50,587 bases of DNA, taken from contig JBBDWK010000006.1 of NCBI GenBank assembly GCA_040902885.1, positions 1 to 50,587 of the forward strand, written 5' to 3'. The position numbers and the translations under genes were made by a program. The DNA comes from JBBDWK01 sp040902885. GTDB lineage: Bacteria > Acidobacteriota > Terriglobia > Bryobacterales > Bryobacteraceae. Shown here one piece after another: positions 42,658 through 50,587 of the stretch. The notes under the pieces were generated by a model. It did no database searches and had not been told where the DNA came from. It saw only the letters and a program-made list of their open reading frames with translations. Position 1 is the first letter of the stretch. Each line of letters begins with the position of its first letter.

Positions 42658-44442
42658 TCAGTGCGAATGACGCGGGACTGTCTTGCGCAGATCGCGGTAG
42701 CGGACCGCAAACTCCAGACACGCTCCCGTATCAAGCTGGCCTACGTGCGCGCGATAGAGTTCCTGCCACGGCGAATCGTTTTGCAGCGCCTCCGGTTTGA
42801 AGTTGTCCCATCGCCGGTTGATTTCTTCGTCACTGAGCAGCACGTCCACGCGCCGGTTACAAAGGTCCACCTTGACGTTGTCGCCCGTCTCAAGAATCGC
42901 CAGGTTGCCTCCGGCGGCGGCTTCCGGGGAAGCGTTCAGAATCGATGGCGTGTCGCAGGTGCCGCTCTGGCGGCCGTCGCCCATGCACGGCAGCATGCGA
43001 ACGCCGCGCTTTACAAGATGGCCGGGCGGGGTCATGTTGACCACCTCGGCCGAGCCGGGATAGGCCAGCGGTCCAGCGCCTCGCACCACCAGCATGCACA
43101 TCTCGTCGATCGCGAGCGACGGATCGTTGATGCGCCGCCGGTAATCCTCGGGACCGTCGAAGACGATCGCGCGTGCGATAAAACAATTCTCCGAACCGGG
43201 CAGTGAGAGAAAACGCCGCCGGAAATCCTCGCTGATGACCGACGTCTTCACCAGAGCGGACTCGAACAGGTTGCCGGTGACCACCAGAAAGCCCGCGGCC
43301 TCCTTGAGCGGCGATTCATAAGGACGGATGACGCAGGGATCGAGGCTGCGGGCCTTGCAGTAGTTTTCGCCGATGGTCGAGCCCGTCACCGTGAGCGCGT
43401 CGGTGTGTATCCTGTTGCCCCGCATCAACTCGGCAAACACGCCGGGCACGCCGCCTGCCCGATGAAAACCCTCGCCCAGGAACTCGCCGGCCGGCTGGAC
43501 ATTTACCAGCAGGGGGACTTCATGGCCGATAGTCTCCCAATCGCGCACGTCCAAAGGAACCCCGACGTGCCGGGCGATGGCGGTGATGTGCGGCGGACAG
43601 TTCGTCGAACCGCCGATCGCCGAGTTGACCACGATGGCGTTCTCGAAGGCCTTGCGTGTGAGGATGCGGTCGGGCGTAAGATCTTCCCTCACCATGTCCA
43701 CAATGCGGCAGCCGGTGGCATAGGCCATCTTGGCTCGCTCGCTATAAGGCGCGGGGATGGAGGCGCAGCCGGGAAGCGACATGCCCAGGGCCTCGGCCAG
43801 CGAATTCATCGATAGCGCAGTCCCCATGCTGTTGCAATGCCCGGCGCTGGGAACGGAGGCGGAGGAGCACACCATGTCGATCAGATCGGCTTCGTCGATC
43901 TCGCCGCCCGCGACCTGCCGGCGCGCCTCCCACAGAGCCATGCCGGAGCCGGCGAGCTTCCCGTTGACGTAACTGTCGATCATGGGGCCGCCGGATAGGA
44001 CGATCGCGGGAAGGTTGACCGTGGAGGCGGCCATCAGGCACGCGGGAGTGGTCTTGTCGCAGCCCGTCGTCAGCACGACGCCGTCGAGCGGGTAGCCGCA
44101 GAGGATCTCGACCAGCCCGAGGTAGGCCAGATTGCGGTCAAGCGCGGCGGTGGGACGGCGGCAGCTCTCCTGGATCGGATGCATCGGAAACTCGAATGCG
44201 ATGCCGCCCGCGTCGCGAATGCCATCTTTGACCCGGGCAACCAGGGTCATATGGATCCGATTGCATGGAGTCAGGTCGCCGCCGCTCTGCGCGATTCCTA
44301 TGACGGGCCGGCCGGACTGGAGCTCCTTTCGCGTAATCCCGTAGTTGTTGTAGCGCTCGAGATACACGGCGGTCTCGCCCGGTTCGGCCTTGTCGTTGAA
44401 CCAGATCTCGCTGCGGAGTCGTTTTGGCGTCTTGTCATTCAT
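42658..44442 (-). CDS. IlvD/Edd-family dehydratase (sugar-acid or dihydroxy-acid type)
   Basis: 594 residues, the length of pentonate dehydratases. The Fe-S/Mg site is visible as GDLTPCN (first Cys), TTGCDKTTPA (second Cys), and the C-terminal GVRMLPCMGDGRQSGT. Family loops GGSTNCPPHI and GENY are present. The N-terminal extension (RLRSEIWFNDKAEPGETAVYLERYNNYG) is typical of the L-arabinonate/D-xylonate branch rather than of branched-chain IlvD. It removes water from a sugar acid to give a 2-keto-3-deoxy acid. The start overlaps the APC permease stop by 8 bp, so the two are coupled. Confidence 0.88.
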   Translation of the reverse strand: MNDKTPKRLRSEIWFNDKAEPGETAVYLERYNNYGITRKELQSGRPVIGIAQSGGDLTPCNRIHMTLVARVKDGIRDAGGIAFEFPMHPIQESCRRPTAALDRNLAYLGLVEILCGYPLDGVVLTTGCDKTTPACLMAASTVNLPAIVLSGGPMIDSYVNGKLAGSGMALWEARRQVAGGEIDEADLIDMVCSSASVPSAGHCNSMGTALSMNSLAEALGMSLPGCASIPAPYSERAKMAYATGCRIVDMVREDLTPDRILTRKAFENAIVVNSAIGGSTNCPPHITAIARHVGVPLDVRDWETIGHEVPLLVNVQPAGEFLGEGFHRAGGVPGVFAELMRGNRIHTDALTVTGSTIGENYCKARSLDPCVIRPYESPLKEAAGFLVVTGNLFESALVKTSVISEDFRRRFLSLPGSENCFIARAIVFDGPEDYRRRINDPSLAIDEMCMLVVRGAGPLAYPGSAEVVNMTPPGHLVKRGVRMLPCMGDGRQSGTCDTPSILNASPEAAAGGNLAILETGDNVKVDLCNRRVDVLLSDEEINRRWDNFKPEALQNDSPWQELYRAHVGQLDTGACLEFAVRYRDLRKTVPRHSH

Positions 44443-45787
44443 GGTTGGAAAGGGTGACCTGTTTTCGAAATCCGTGCGTCTTCCAGGCGTAGTACGCCAG
44501 ACCGGTCGCGAGCCATGCGCCGCCCGCCAGCTTCGCGGGCGTGCGCAGGCTGGACCATATGTAGAAGCAGATGAGGAAGCCCAGAATCGGCGGAAGAAAG
44601 TTGATCCACTTCTTCTCGTTGGCGCGCAGATAGTAGTGTACGAATGCCGATGCGTTCACTCCCATAAACGCGATGAAGGCCCCGAAGTTCAGCAGCTCCG
44701 CGCCGAGCTGATAGGTCATCGCGAAGGCTCCCACCAGAACCAGGCATCCGACGAAGATCACGTTGTTGCGGGGCACGCCGGTCCTTGGGTCGATGGCGGC
44801 GAAGAAGGAATACGGCAGCACCTTGTCGCGGCCCATGCCGTAAAGCAGGCGCGCGGCGGCGAGGTGCGCTCCCATGCCCGAGCCAATCGTGGCCACCAGC
44901 AGCGTGAAGTTCACCACCTGGAACAGAACCGGCCCGCCAGCCCGGCCCGCCACGTGCACGAAGGCGGTATCCACATCCGGATAACTTGAGAATTCCGGCC
45001 ACACCAGTTGCCCCGCGTAAACCTGCACCGTAGCCAGCACGCCCGTGATGAGGCAGGTGAGCACTGTAGCCAGCAGAATATTGCGGCGCGGGTTCTCGAC
45101 CTCTTCGGAGAGCGTGGAGATGCCGTCGAACCCGATATAGGTGAGAACCGCGATCGACGCACCGGTTGAGATTGTTCCCACCGAAAATGTCTCCGGATTG
45201 TAGAACGGCCGGGTCCAATCGACCGCGGGAAGGGAGAAAATGTAGCGCGCGGCGATCGCGAGGAAGGCAACCACCACCAGACTCATCGCGATGACGAGCG
45301 CCTGGCTGGTGCGGGCGCTGGCACGGATGCCCCGAAGATTGAGCCCCGTATACAACAACGCGAAAAACACCGCCCACACGGCGTAAGGCACTTCGGGCGC
45401 GATATTCCCCATGGCCTTGCTGCACCAGATGGTGCAGATTACGGGATTGATCATGTAATCGAGGGCCACGCTCCAGCCGGTGAGAAAGCCCAAGCCGGGA
45501 TTGAATTCGCGTCCTACATAGGTGTACGCGGAGCCGGCGCTCGGATAGGCGCGCGCCATTCGCCCATAGCTGATGGCGGTCAGCAGCATGGCGCACATGG
45601 CGATGAGCACCGTGGTCACCACATGCCCTTTGGCCTCCTGGCTCACCACGCCGAACAGCGGCATGGGGGCGGTAGGCTGGATCACCACGATGCCGTAGAA
45701 CACCAGATCCCAGAGGGTTAACGAGCGCCGCAGCCCCGGACCGGAAACGTTGCTGGCCTTGGGGGCGCCCGCCGTAAAACTCGACAT
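44435..45787 (-). CDS. APC-superfamily amino acid permease
   Basis: 450 residues from ATG 45787. An upstream GTG at 45808 is also possible. Twelve membrane helices. The first ones carry the APC pattern LTLWDLVFYGIVVIQPTAPMPLFG, and helix six has YIGFDGISTLSEEVENPRRNI, a strong signature of amino acid/polyamine carriers. It works in the inner membrane, probably with H+ or as an exchanger. It is the first gene of the leftward catabolic operon and diverges from the DUF58 gene 36 bp away. Confidence 0.88.
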   Translation of the reverse strand: MSSFTAGAPKASNVSGPGLRRSLTLWDLVFYGIVVIQPTAPMPLFGVVSQEAKGHVVTTVLIAMCAMLLTAISYGRMARAYPSAGSAYTYVGREFNPGLGFLTGWSVALDYMINPVICTIWCSKAMGNIAPEVPYAVWAVFFALLYTGLNLRGIRASARTSQALVIAMSLVVVAFLAIAARYIFSLPAVDWTRPFYNPETFSVGTISTGASIAVLTYIGFDGISTLSEEVENPRRNILLATVLTCLITGVLATVQVYAGQLVWPEFSSYPDVDTAFVHVAGRAGGPVLFQVVNFTLLVATIGSGMGAHLAAARLLYGMGRDKVLPYSFFAAIDPRTGVPRNNVIFVGCLVLVGAFAMTYQLGAELLNFGAFIAFMGVNASAFVHYYLRANEKKWINFLPPILGFLICFYIWSSLRTPAKLAGGAWLATGLAYYAWKTHGFRKQVTLSNHE

Positions 45788-45822
45788 GAAGTCTCGATTG
45801 TGACACAACAGAAAGAAGTAGC

Positions 45823-46890
45823 GTGCGAGCCATTCTTCAAGCCATGCGCGGCCGCGTGCGGTATCGGATCACACGAGGAGGCCTGCTTTTCCTGCTGGCC
45901 GTCTTTCTGGTGGCCGGCGGAGCTTTGGTTTCCGCCAACAACCTGCTCTTCCTCATTCTGGCGACCATGCTCTCCACGCTGCTGGTGTCGGGCTTCGTAA
46001 GCCGGCTTTGCCTGGCCGGGCTGGAGCTGGAATTTCACACGCCGGAGCACGTCTCCGCCCGGCGTCCCGTGCGGGCGCGCCTTACGATTCGGAACGTGAA
46101 ATCGTGGATGCCCTCGTTCTCCATTCGCGTTTCCGGGATGATGACCTCGCCGGTCTACTTTCCCATGATACCGGGCGGCTCGCAGCTCGATCAGCCCGTG
46201 GAGGTGCGCTTCGCGCGGCGGGGCGCGCACCGCGACAACAGCTTCTCGCTCTCCACGCACTTCCCGTTCGGCTTCTTCGAAAAGATCGCTCGTGTCACGC
46301 TGCGCCGCGAGATTATCGTGTATCCCTCGCTCGACCCCCATCCCCGCATGGAAAACCTCTTCGGCGACATTCAGGATGAGCTGGAGTCTCACTTCAAAGG
46401 CCGCGGCAGCGATTTCTACCGCATCCGTCCCTATCAGACCTTCGAAAGCGCGCGCCACATCGACTGGAAGACCACGGCGCGCACGCGCGACTTGCAGGTG
46501 CGGGAGTTCACGCGAGAGGAGGAGCGGGCCGTCGAGATCTACCTGGACCGGTTCGTTCCCAGCGGCGGGGACGAGTGGTTCGAGCACGCCGTGGACAGTT
46601 GCGCCTACCTGGTCTCGCAACTAGCGTCAAAGGGCGCTCCCGTACGGTTTGCCGCCCAGGAATTCGAGGCGCGGATTCCGGAGCAGGGCGACGTTTATAC
46701 TATTCTGAAATACTTGGCGTTGGTGGTTCCTCTCAGGGGTCCCTCCAAACGCCCTTCAGACGCCAATGGCTTTCATATTCTCGTCACCGCGGTTCCGGAG
46801 AGTTACAGCGCGATGGGCCTTGATTCTACCCGCGTGCTTGGCCCTGCCGATCTGGCTCCCGCTGCAGGCCCAGCAGCAGACGGAGCCTAA
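45823..46890 (+). CDS. DUF58 domain protein
   Basis: 355 residues from GTG 45823. ATG 45844 is an alternative. Two N-terminal membrane segments (GGLLFLLAVFLVAGGALV and LLFLILATMLSTLLVSGF) are followed by a beta domain. Then comes the DUF58 core FKGRGSDFYRIRPYQTFESARHIDWKTTARTRDLQVREF, which matches the conserved DFYxLRxYxxGDxxRxIDW pattern. DUF58 proteins accompany MoxR ATPases and VWA proteins in envelope-related complexes. Neither is adjacent here. The last 125 bp overlap the start of the receptor gene in another frame. Confidence 0.85.
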   Translation: MRAILQAMRGRVRYRITRGGLLFLLAVFLVAGGALVSANNLLFLILATMLSTLLVSGFVSRLCLAGLELEFHTPEHVSARRPVRARLTIRNVKSWMPSFSIRVSGMMTSPVYFPMIPGGSQLDQPVEVRFARRGAHRDNSFSLSTHFPFGFFEKIARVTLRREIIVYPSLDPHPRMENLFGDIQDELESHFKGRGSDFYRIRPYQTFESARHIDWKTTARTRDLQVREFTREEERAVEIYLDRFVPSGGDEWFEHAVDSCAYLVSQLASKGAPVRFAAQEFEARIPEQGDVYTILKYLALVVPLRGPSKRPSDANGFHILVTAVPESYSAMGLDSTRVLGPADLAPAAGPAADGA

Positions 46891-48727
46891 ACTTGATCCT
46901 GTAAAGACCTCTATCACGATTGTGGAGAACATCTCGGCGGAAGCGCCCGCGGCCGTTTCCGTCATGGAGCGCGAGGAGATACAAAACGTGCCGGGCGTCA
47001 ATCTGGACGACCGGCTGCGCCAGGTGCCCGGATTCAGCCTGTTCCGGCGCTCTTCCGGTATGGTGGCGCATCCCACCACGCAGGGCGTATCGTTGCGCGG
47101 CATCGGCTCGTCCGGCGCGAGCCGGACTCTGGTGCTTTGGGACGGCCTGCCGCTCAACGATCCTTTCGGCGGCTGGGTCTATTGGACGCGCGTCTCCCCG
47201 GATGAAGTGGAGCGCGTCGAGATTTCACGCGGGGCTTCCACGAGCGTCTTCGGCGACCGCGCCCTTGGGGGCGCCATCTCGCTCTTCTCCCGCCCGCCCG
47301 CCCGCCATCGCCTGACCGGACGCTACGAGGGAGGCAACAACAATTCGCACGATCTCTCGGCCGGTTACTCCCATCTGTGGCGAAGATTCGCAGCATCCGC
47401 GGGCGGCCGTGCCTACTCGACCGACGGCTATTTCATCATCCCGGAACATCTGAGAGGCGCGGTGGATCGCGAAGCGGGCGTTCGGTTCGTCGCCGCCGAC
47501 GCACGCCTCGACTACTTTTCCGGTCGGCACCGGCTTTTCTTCAAGACGGACATTCTGGCGGAAGAGCGGCGCAACGGAACGGCGCTGCAGAACAACTCCA
47601 CCGGCTTGGGGACCGCCTCGGCCCGCTATCATCTGGACGCCGGGAGCAACGCCCTCTCGCTGGTGGGCTTTCATACCCGCGAAGAATTCCGCAGCACGTT
47701 TTCCCAGATCCTCGCGGAGCGCAACTCCGAGCGCATCACATTTCTTCAGACGGTGCCGTCGGAAGCCGTGGGGGCGGCGGCGCTTTGGCGGCGCGACAAC
47801 CGCCGCTGGAACAGTCTGATCGGTTTCGATCTCTTCCGCGTGGAAGGCTTCAGCACGGATACGTTTCCCGCCGAGAAGCGCGTGGGTGGCGGAAGCCAGC
47901 TACAGCACGGGGCCTTTGCGCAGTTCGACGCCACGGCCGGTCCGGCGCGCCTTTTCTTCGGCGCGCGCCACCACTTCACGGGGCAGGACCGCAGCTTCTT
48001 CAGCCCCAGCGCCGGGGCGGTGGTAGGCAAGGGACGCGTGCGGGCGCGAGGCAGCGTCTATCGTAGCTTCCGCGCTCCCACGCTCAACGAGTTGTTCCGC
48101 GATTTTCGCGTGGGCAATGCCGAAACCCGCGCGAACAGCGCGCTGGCGCCGGAGACTGTGTTCGGAGCCGAAGCGGGTTTGGATTTCGTGGGTGAGACCT
48201 CTCACGCCCGTCTCACGTTCTATCGCAACTCGCTCGAAGACCTGATCGCCAACGTCACGCTCAGCGCCACCGGCGGTCAGATTGTCCGCCAGCGGCAGAA
48301 CGCGGCCAGCGCTTTGAATCGCGGCGTGGAGCTGGAAGTGCAGCACCGCCGGGGAAACTGGAGCGGCGAGGCCGGCTACCTGTTTGTGGATTCGCGGTTC
48401 TCCACCGGTTTTCGTGTGCCGCAGATTCCGAAGCACCAGGGCTCGGCGCAGGTCACCTGGCAGCATGGAGGAACGCTCGCCACGGCCGGAATTCGAAGCT
48501 ACTCCTTCCAGTTTGAGGACGAGCGCAACCTGGCGGCATTCGTGCTGCCGGGCTATGCCAGCGTGCAGTTCGTGTTGCGCCAGAGGCTGGCGAAGGGCCT
48601 CTCGGCCCTGGTGGCGATAGAGAATATGCTCGACCGCGAGTACGTCACGGCCCTCAGCCCGACGCCTCTTACGGGCACGCCACGGTTGTGGAGGGCGGGG
48701 CTGCGCTGGGAGAGCGTGCCACGCTGA
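46766..48727 (+). CDS. BtuB/FhuA-like TonB-dependent receptor
   Basis: 653 residues from ATG 46766. The signal peptide (FRRVTARWALILPACLALPIWLPLQAQ) is encoded inside the DUF58 gene in a different frame. TonB-box-like segment and plug: ITIVENISAEAPAAVSVMEREEIQNVPG, QGVSLRGIGSSGASRTLVLWDGLPLNDPFGGWVYW, VERVEISRGASTSVFGDRALGGAISLFS. The barrel ends in AGLRWESVPR, without the usual final Phe. This is a normal-sized receptor without the CarboxypepD_reg domain, unlike the other three, and may import vitamin B12, siderophores or metal complexes. Confidence 0.88.
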   Translation: MAFIFSSPRFRRVTARWALILPACLALPIWLPLQAQQQTEPKLDPVKTSITIVENISAEAPAAVSVMEREEIQNVPGVNLDDRLRQVPGFSLFRRSSGMVAHPTTQGVSLRGIGSSGASRTLVLWDGLPLNDPFGGWVYWTRVSPDEVERVEISRGASTSVFGDRALGGAISLFSRPPARHRLTGRYEGGNNNSHDLSAGYSHLWRRFAASAGGRAYSTDGYFIIPEHLRGAVDREAGVRFVAADARLDYFSGRHRLFFKTDILAEERRNGTALQNNSTGLGTASARYHLDAGSNALSLVGFHTREEFRSTFSQILAERNSERITFLQTVPSEAVGAAALWRRDNRRWNSLIGFDLFRVEGFSTDTFPAEKRVGGGSQLQHGAFAQFDATAGPARLFFGARHHFTGQDRSFFSPSAGAVVGKGRVRARGSVYRSFRAPTLNELFRDFRVGNAETRANSALAPETVFGAEAGLDFVGETSHARLTFYRNSLEDLIANVTLSATGGQIVRQRQNAASALNRGVELEVQHRRGNWSGEAGYLFVDSRFSTGFRVPQIPKHQGSAQVTWQHGGTLATAGIRSYSFQFEDERNLAAFVLPGYASVQFVLRQRLAKGLSALVAIENMLDREYVTALSPTPLTGTPRLWRAGLRWESVPR

Positions 48728-48860
48728 AGGCGGCGGCTAAAGATACTTGAACACAATCTTGCCCGTTGAAAGCCCGTCTCTGCCGGCAGGAAGCAGGGCC
48801 TGGAGGGAGTAAGGCCGGCAGAGGGTTAACTCGGCGGCGGGCTTTCTCCCCACATAACCC

Positions 48861-48889
48861 TTGACGCGTACGGTACTACCGTACATACT
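48861..48889 (+). promoter_or_regulatory. toxin-antitoxin promoter with palindromic operator
   Basis: TTGACG (48861-48866), a 17-bp spacer and CATACT (48884-48889). The spacer holds the palindrome GTACGGTA-C-TACCGTAC (48868-48884), well placed for autorepression by the antitoxin. It lies 20 bp before the toxin start. Confidence 0.7.
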
Positions 48890-48908
48890 GGAATCATGAA
48901 GGAATGAG

Positions 48909-49199
48909 GTGCGACTTGTTCGTTTTCGCCATAAGGGGCTGAGGCAGCTCCATGAAGGCGGCAACACTAAGAGGGTGCCGCCCGCGATGGCGGACAAGCT
49001 GCGGAAGCTTCTGTTCGCCCTCGAAACCGCCGAGACCCTCGACCAACTCGGCCGGTTTCCGGGATGGAAGCTGCACCCGCTCAAAGGCGGTATGAAAGGA
49101 TTCTGGAGCCTGACCGTCACCGGAAACTGGCGTCTGATTTTCCGCTACGACGAGGAGACGAATACTGCCAGCGAAATTGACTTGGTCGACTACCATTAG
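48909..49199 (+). CDS. higB: HigB/RelE-family toxin
   Basis: 96 residues from GTG 48909 with AAGGA five bases before. The fold pattern is that of plasmid-maintenance killer proteins: VRFRHKGLRQLHEGG, AMADKLRKLLFALETAETLDQL, FPGWKLHPLKGGMKGFWSLTVTGNWRLIFRYDE. The latter includes the WRLIFRY strand common to RelE-like ribosome-dependent mRNA nucleases. The toxin gene comes first and the antitoxin second, the usual HigBA order. The window between the receptor stop and the promoter (48728-48860) shows nothing I can name. Confidence 0.88.
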   Translation: MRLVRFRHKGLRQLHEGGNTKRVPPAMADKLRKLLFALETAETLDQLGRFPGWKLHPLKGGMKGFWSLTVTGNWRLIFRYDEETNTASEIDLVDYH

Positions 49200-49209
49200 G
49201 AGGCCCGCA

Positions 49210-49533
49210 ATGCCCATGAAGGACCCGCCCCATCCGGGCGACCTGATCAGAACGGAGATCATCGAAGCCCTCGGTCTCAATGTATCGAAGGCGGCGGAAA
49301 TTTTGAAAGTGCGCCGCGCCACGCTCTCCGACCTTCTCCACGGCAAGGCCGCGCTGACGCCGGAAATGGCCCTGCGCATCGAAAAGGCGTTCGGTCCAGA
49401 CATGAACCACCTTCTCCGCATGCAGCTCGCCTACGACGTGGCGAAAACGCGGCAGCACGCGCGGGACATCGGTGTTAAGCGGTACGTCCCGGCCCGAAGG
49501 GAAAGGCGGCGAATGATTGAGGTGCGGCAATAG
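49210..49533 (+). CDS. higA: HigA-family antitoxin (HTH, XRE type)
   Basis: 107 residues from ATG 49210, 10 bp after higB, with AGGAGG before it. The HTH is clear: HPGDLIRTEIIEALGLNVSKAAEILKVRRATLSDLLHGKAALTPEMALRIEKAFG. The tail is basic. It should bind both HigB and the palindrome upstream of higB. Confidence 0.92.
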   Translation: MPMKDPPHPGDLIRTEIIEALGLNVSKAAEILKVRRATLSDLLHGKAALTPEMALRIEKAFGPDMNHLLRMQLAYDVAKTRQHARDIGVKRYVPARRERRRMIEVRQ

Positions 49534-49605
49534 CCGGCACGTTGAAAAAAGAGAAATCCGCATATTGGCTCTTTGCATCGTGTGGCGCACGGTGGAGGCG
49601 CCTCC

Positions 49606-50484
49606 ATGTATGGCGGAGCGAAAACAGAAGATAGAGGTCTCGTTGTGGGGAATCCTGTTGCAGAAAAGAACACGTTTACTGCGTTTTTGAAGGTAGCCCC
49701 GGATTTTGCGCGCGATCCGATTGAAAACTGGAGCCAGCCGACGCAAGATCCGCCGGACGTGCTGTGCACGACGAAGGCGGGGCGGCAGGTCGGCCTTGAG
49801 CTGACGGAATGGCTCGACCAGGAGCAGATAAGCCAGGGGAAGGGCATGGAGTCGATCCAGAAGTCCGTCCTGGAGGCCATTCGCCCGGAACCGCCGAACA
49901 ATACGGAGAATATCAGCTTCGCATGGCTACACACGCTCGCGAAGGCGCGCGTAAAGCCCGCCGACGCGGCTGCCTTCAGGGCAGAGCTGCTGAAGCTTGT
50001 CGAAGAAGTTGATAGCCGGTGGGACGGCGAACCGGACTGGCAGTCGCCCCAGGGGTGCTGGTGGACGGACTTCAGACGTTATCCGGTGCTCGGGAAATAT
50101 CTGTCGCAAATCACATTCTTCCCGTGGTCCGCGCTTCCCGGGCGGTCCCCGATGAAGGGCGGCCAGGACTGGCTGAAGTTCGAGTGCAGGGGTGGTGCCT
50201 ACTCCGAGGATTCAATGACAGACGCGTTGCTGGCGCGGCTCCAAGACAAAATCCAGAAATACGCGGCGCGCCCCGTCGGCGTTGACGAATTTCACTTGCT
50301 GCTCCACTATGACCAAGCGTGGGCGTATAACAGCCCCGTTGAAACTCCCTGGTTTAACTTCGCGGACGCGGCGCGTTTGGGCACCGACTTCATCGGCGAT
50401 GACCCTGGAGCATTCGACCGGATCTTCCTGTTGGTGCCGGGTGAGCTGACGCCAAAAGTCATTCAGCTGTATCCGCGTATATGA
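49606..50484 (+). CDS. unrecognised protein, possible PD-(D/E)XK nuclease-like core
   Basis: About 292 residues from ATG 49606. TTG 49573 and GTG 49645 (AGAGG upstream) are other starts. Residues about 45-70 read PPDVLCTTKAGRQVGLELTEW, the spacing of a PD...(D/E)xT/K active site as in restriction-like nucleases, but this is only a pattern. The rest is mixed alpha/beta and Trp-rich (WWTDFRRYPVLGKYLSQITFFPW), with no membrane segment. I do not recognise the family. It follows the HigBA pair by 70 bp and may belong to the same accessory block, perhaps a defence or nuclease gene. Confidence 0.6.
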   Translation: MYGGAKTEDRGLVVGNPVAEKNTFTAFLKVAPDFARDPIENWSQPTQDPPDVLCTTKAGRQVGLELTEWLDQEQISQGKGMESIQKSVLEAIRPEPPNNTENISFAWLHTLAKARVKPADAAAFRAELLKLVEEVDSRWDGEPDWQSPQGCWWTDFRRYPVLGKYLSQITFFPWSALPGRSPMKGGQDWLKFECRGGAYSEDSMTDALLARLQDKIQKYAARPVGVDEFHLLLHYDQAWAYNSPVETPWFNFADAARLGTDFIGDDPGAFDRIFLLVPGELTPKVIQLYPRI

Positions 50485-50540
50485 AACCCCGCATGGCGTA
50501 TGCCAGCCTGATGAGGCAGATGCTCTTAGCCCCAATACTG

Positions 50541-50569
50541 TTCACTTAACAACATTTCTATGCTATTCT
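50541..50569 (+). promoter_or_regulatory. possible promoter at the window end
   Basis: TTCACT and TATTCT with a 17-bp spacer in an AT-rich stretch, pointing out of the window. The gene it would serve is not visible. Confidence 0.3.
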
Positions 50570-50587
50570 GTTTCGGGGGCGGGAGGC

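Noticed and set aside
44439..45833. 464-codon minus-strand frame overlapping the APC permease in another frame
   Set aside because: The other frame has twelve helices and APC motifs. This one is Arg-rich without motifs.
48737..49120. Minus-strand frame ending in GKIVFKYL, similar to some oxidoreductase C-termini
   Set aside because: Only eight residues look suggestive. Most of the frame is antisense to higB and has no homology I can name.

Overview
The window looks like chromosome of a soil acidobacterium of the Bryobacterales (Solibacter/Bryobacter-like). This is inferred from several very large Oar-type TonB-dependent receptors with an N-terminal carboxypeptidase-regulatory domain, a PVC-type haem c/HEAT dehydrogenase, a DUF1080 protein, a protein kinase fused to an AAA/TPR region, high-GC coding DNA, and dispersed GC-rich palindromic repeats of a kind I associate with these genomes. 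No rRNA, tRNA or CRISPR array was recognised.

Layout. 1-4.5 kb: a decaying leftward unit made of a 5'-truncated receptor, a beta-sandwich/DUF59 fusion protein and a DUF1080 gene broken by an in-frame TAG and by what looks like an insertion-sequence end at the window edge. 4.6-12.6 kb: a Tat-exported CehA/McbA-type metallohydrolase, then a leftward receptor plus membrane-anchored cytochrome c dehydrogenase. 12.7-16.2 kb: a compact 3.1 kb island between two 173-bp direct repeats of the 3' end of fabD. 16-24 kb: fabD, a VWA protein, a FecR-like protein, a nucleotide-sugar dehydrogenase, a DapF homologue, a membrane glycosyltransferase and a PfkB sugar kinase, all leftward. 24.3-32.2 kb: rightward lolA-like gene followed by a type IV pilus/type II secretion assembly operon (pilC, pilB, pilM, pilN, pilO, pilP-like, prepilin-like). 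32-40 kb: Tat-exported RidA protein, Ser/Thr kinase-ATPase, a complete Oar-type receptor. 40-46 kb: leftward catabolic operon (APC permease, IlvD/Edd dehydratase, NCS1 permease, exported acetamidase/formamidase). 46-50.5 kb: DUF58 protein overlapping a BtuB-like receptor, a HigBA-type toxin-antitoxin pair with a palindromic operator, and an unrecognised protein with a possible PD-(D/E)XK core.

The island in fabD is the most interesting part. It carries a NYN-ribonuclease-like protein whose cold-shock domain lies in another frame. It also carries, on the other strand, a two-gene operon: a small protein with a DksA/TraR-type zinc finger and a DGQHR (DndB-like) protein. The two operon products appear to share an N-terminal module. 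The operon has a near-consensus sigma-70 promoter with an 11-bp palindrome between -35 and -10, and two more copies upstream at exact 21-bp steps. Two of the sites together form TACGT-N10-ACGTA, close to the DndB repressor site as I recall it. No dndCDE genes and no integrase are present. I read this as a small, autoregulated, probably defensive or RNA-surveillance cassette that entered by recombination in the fabD 3' end. That function is inference only.
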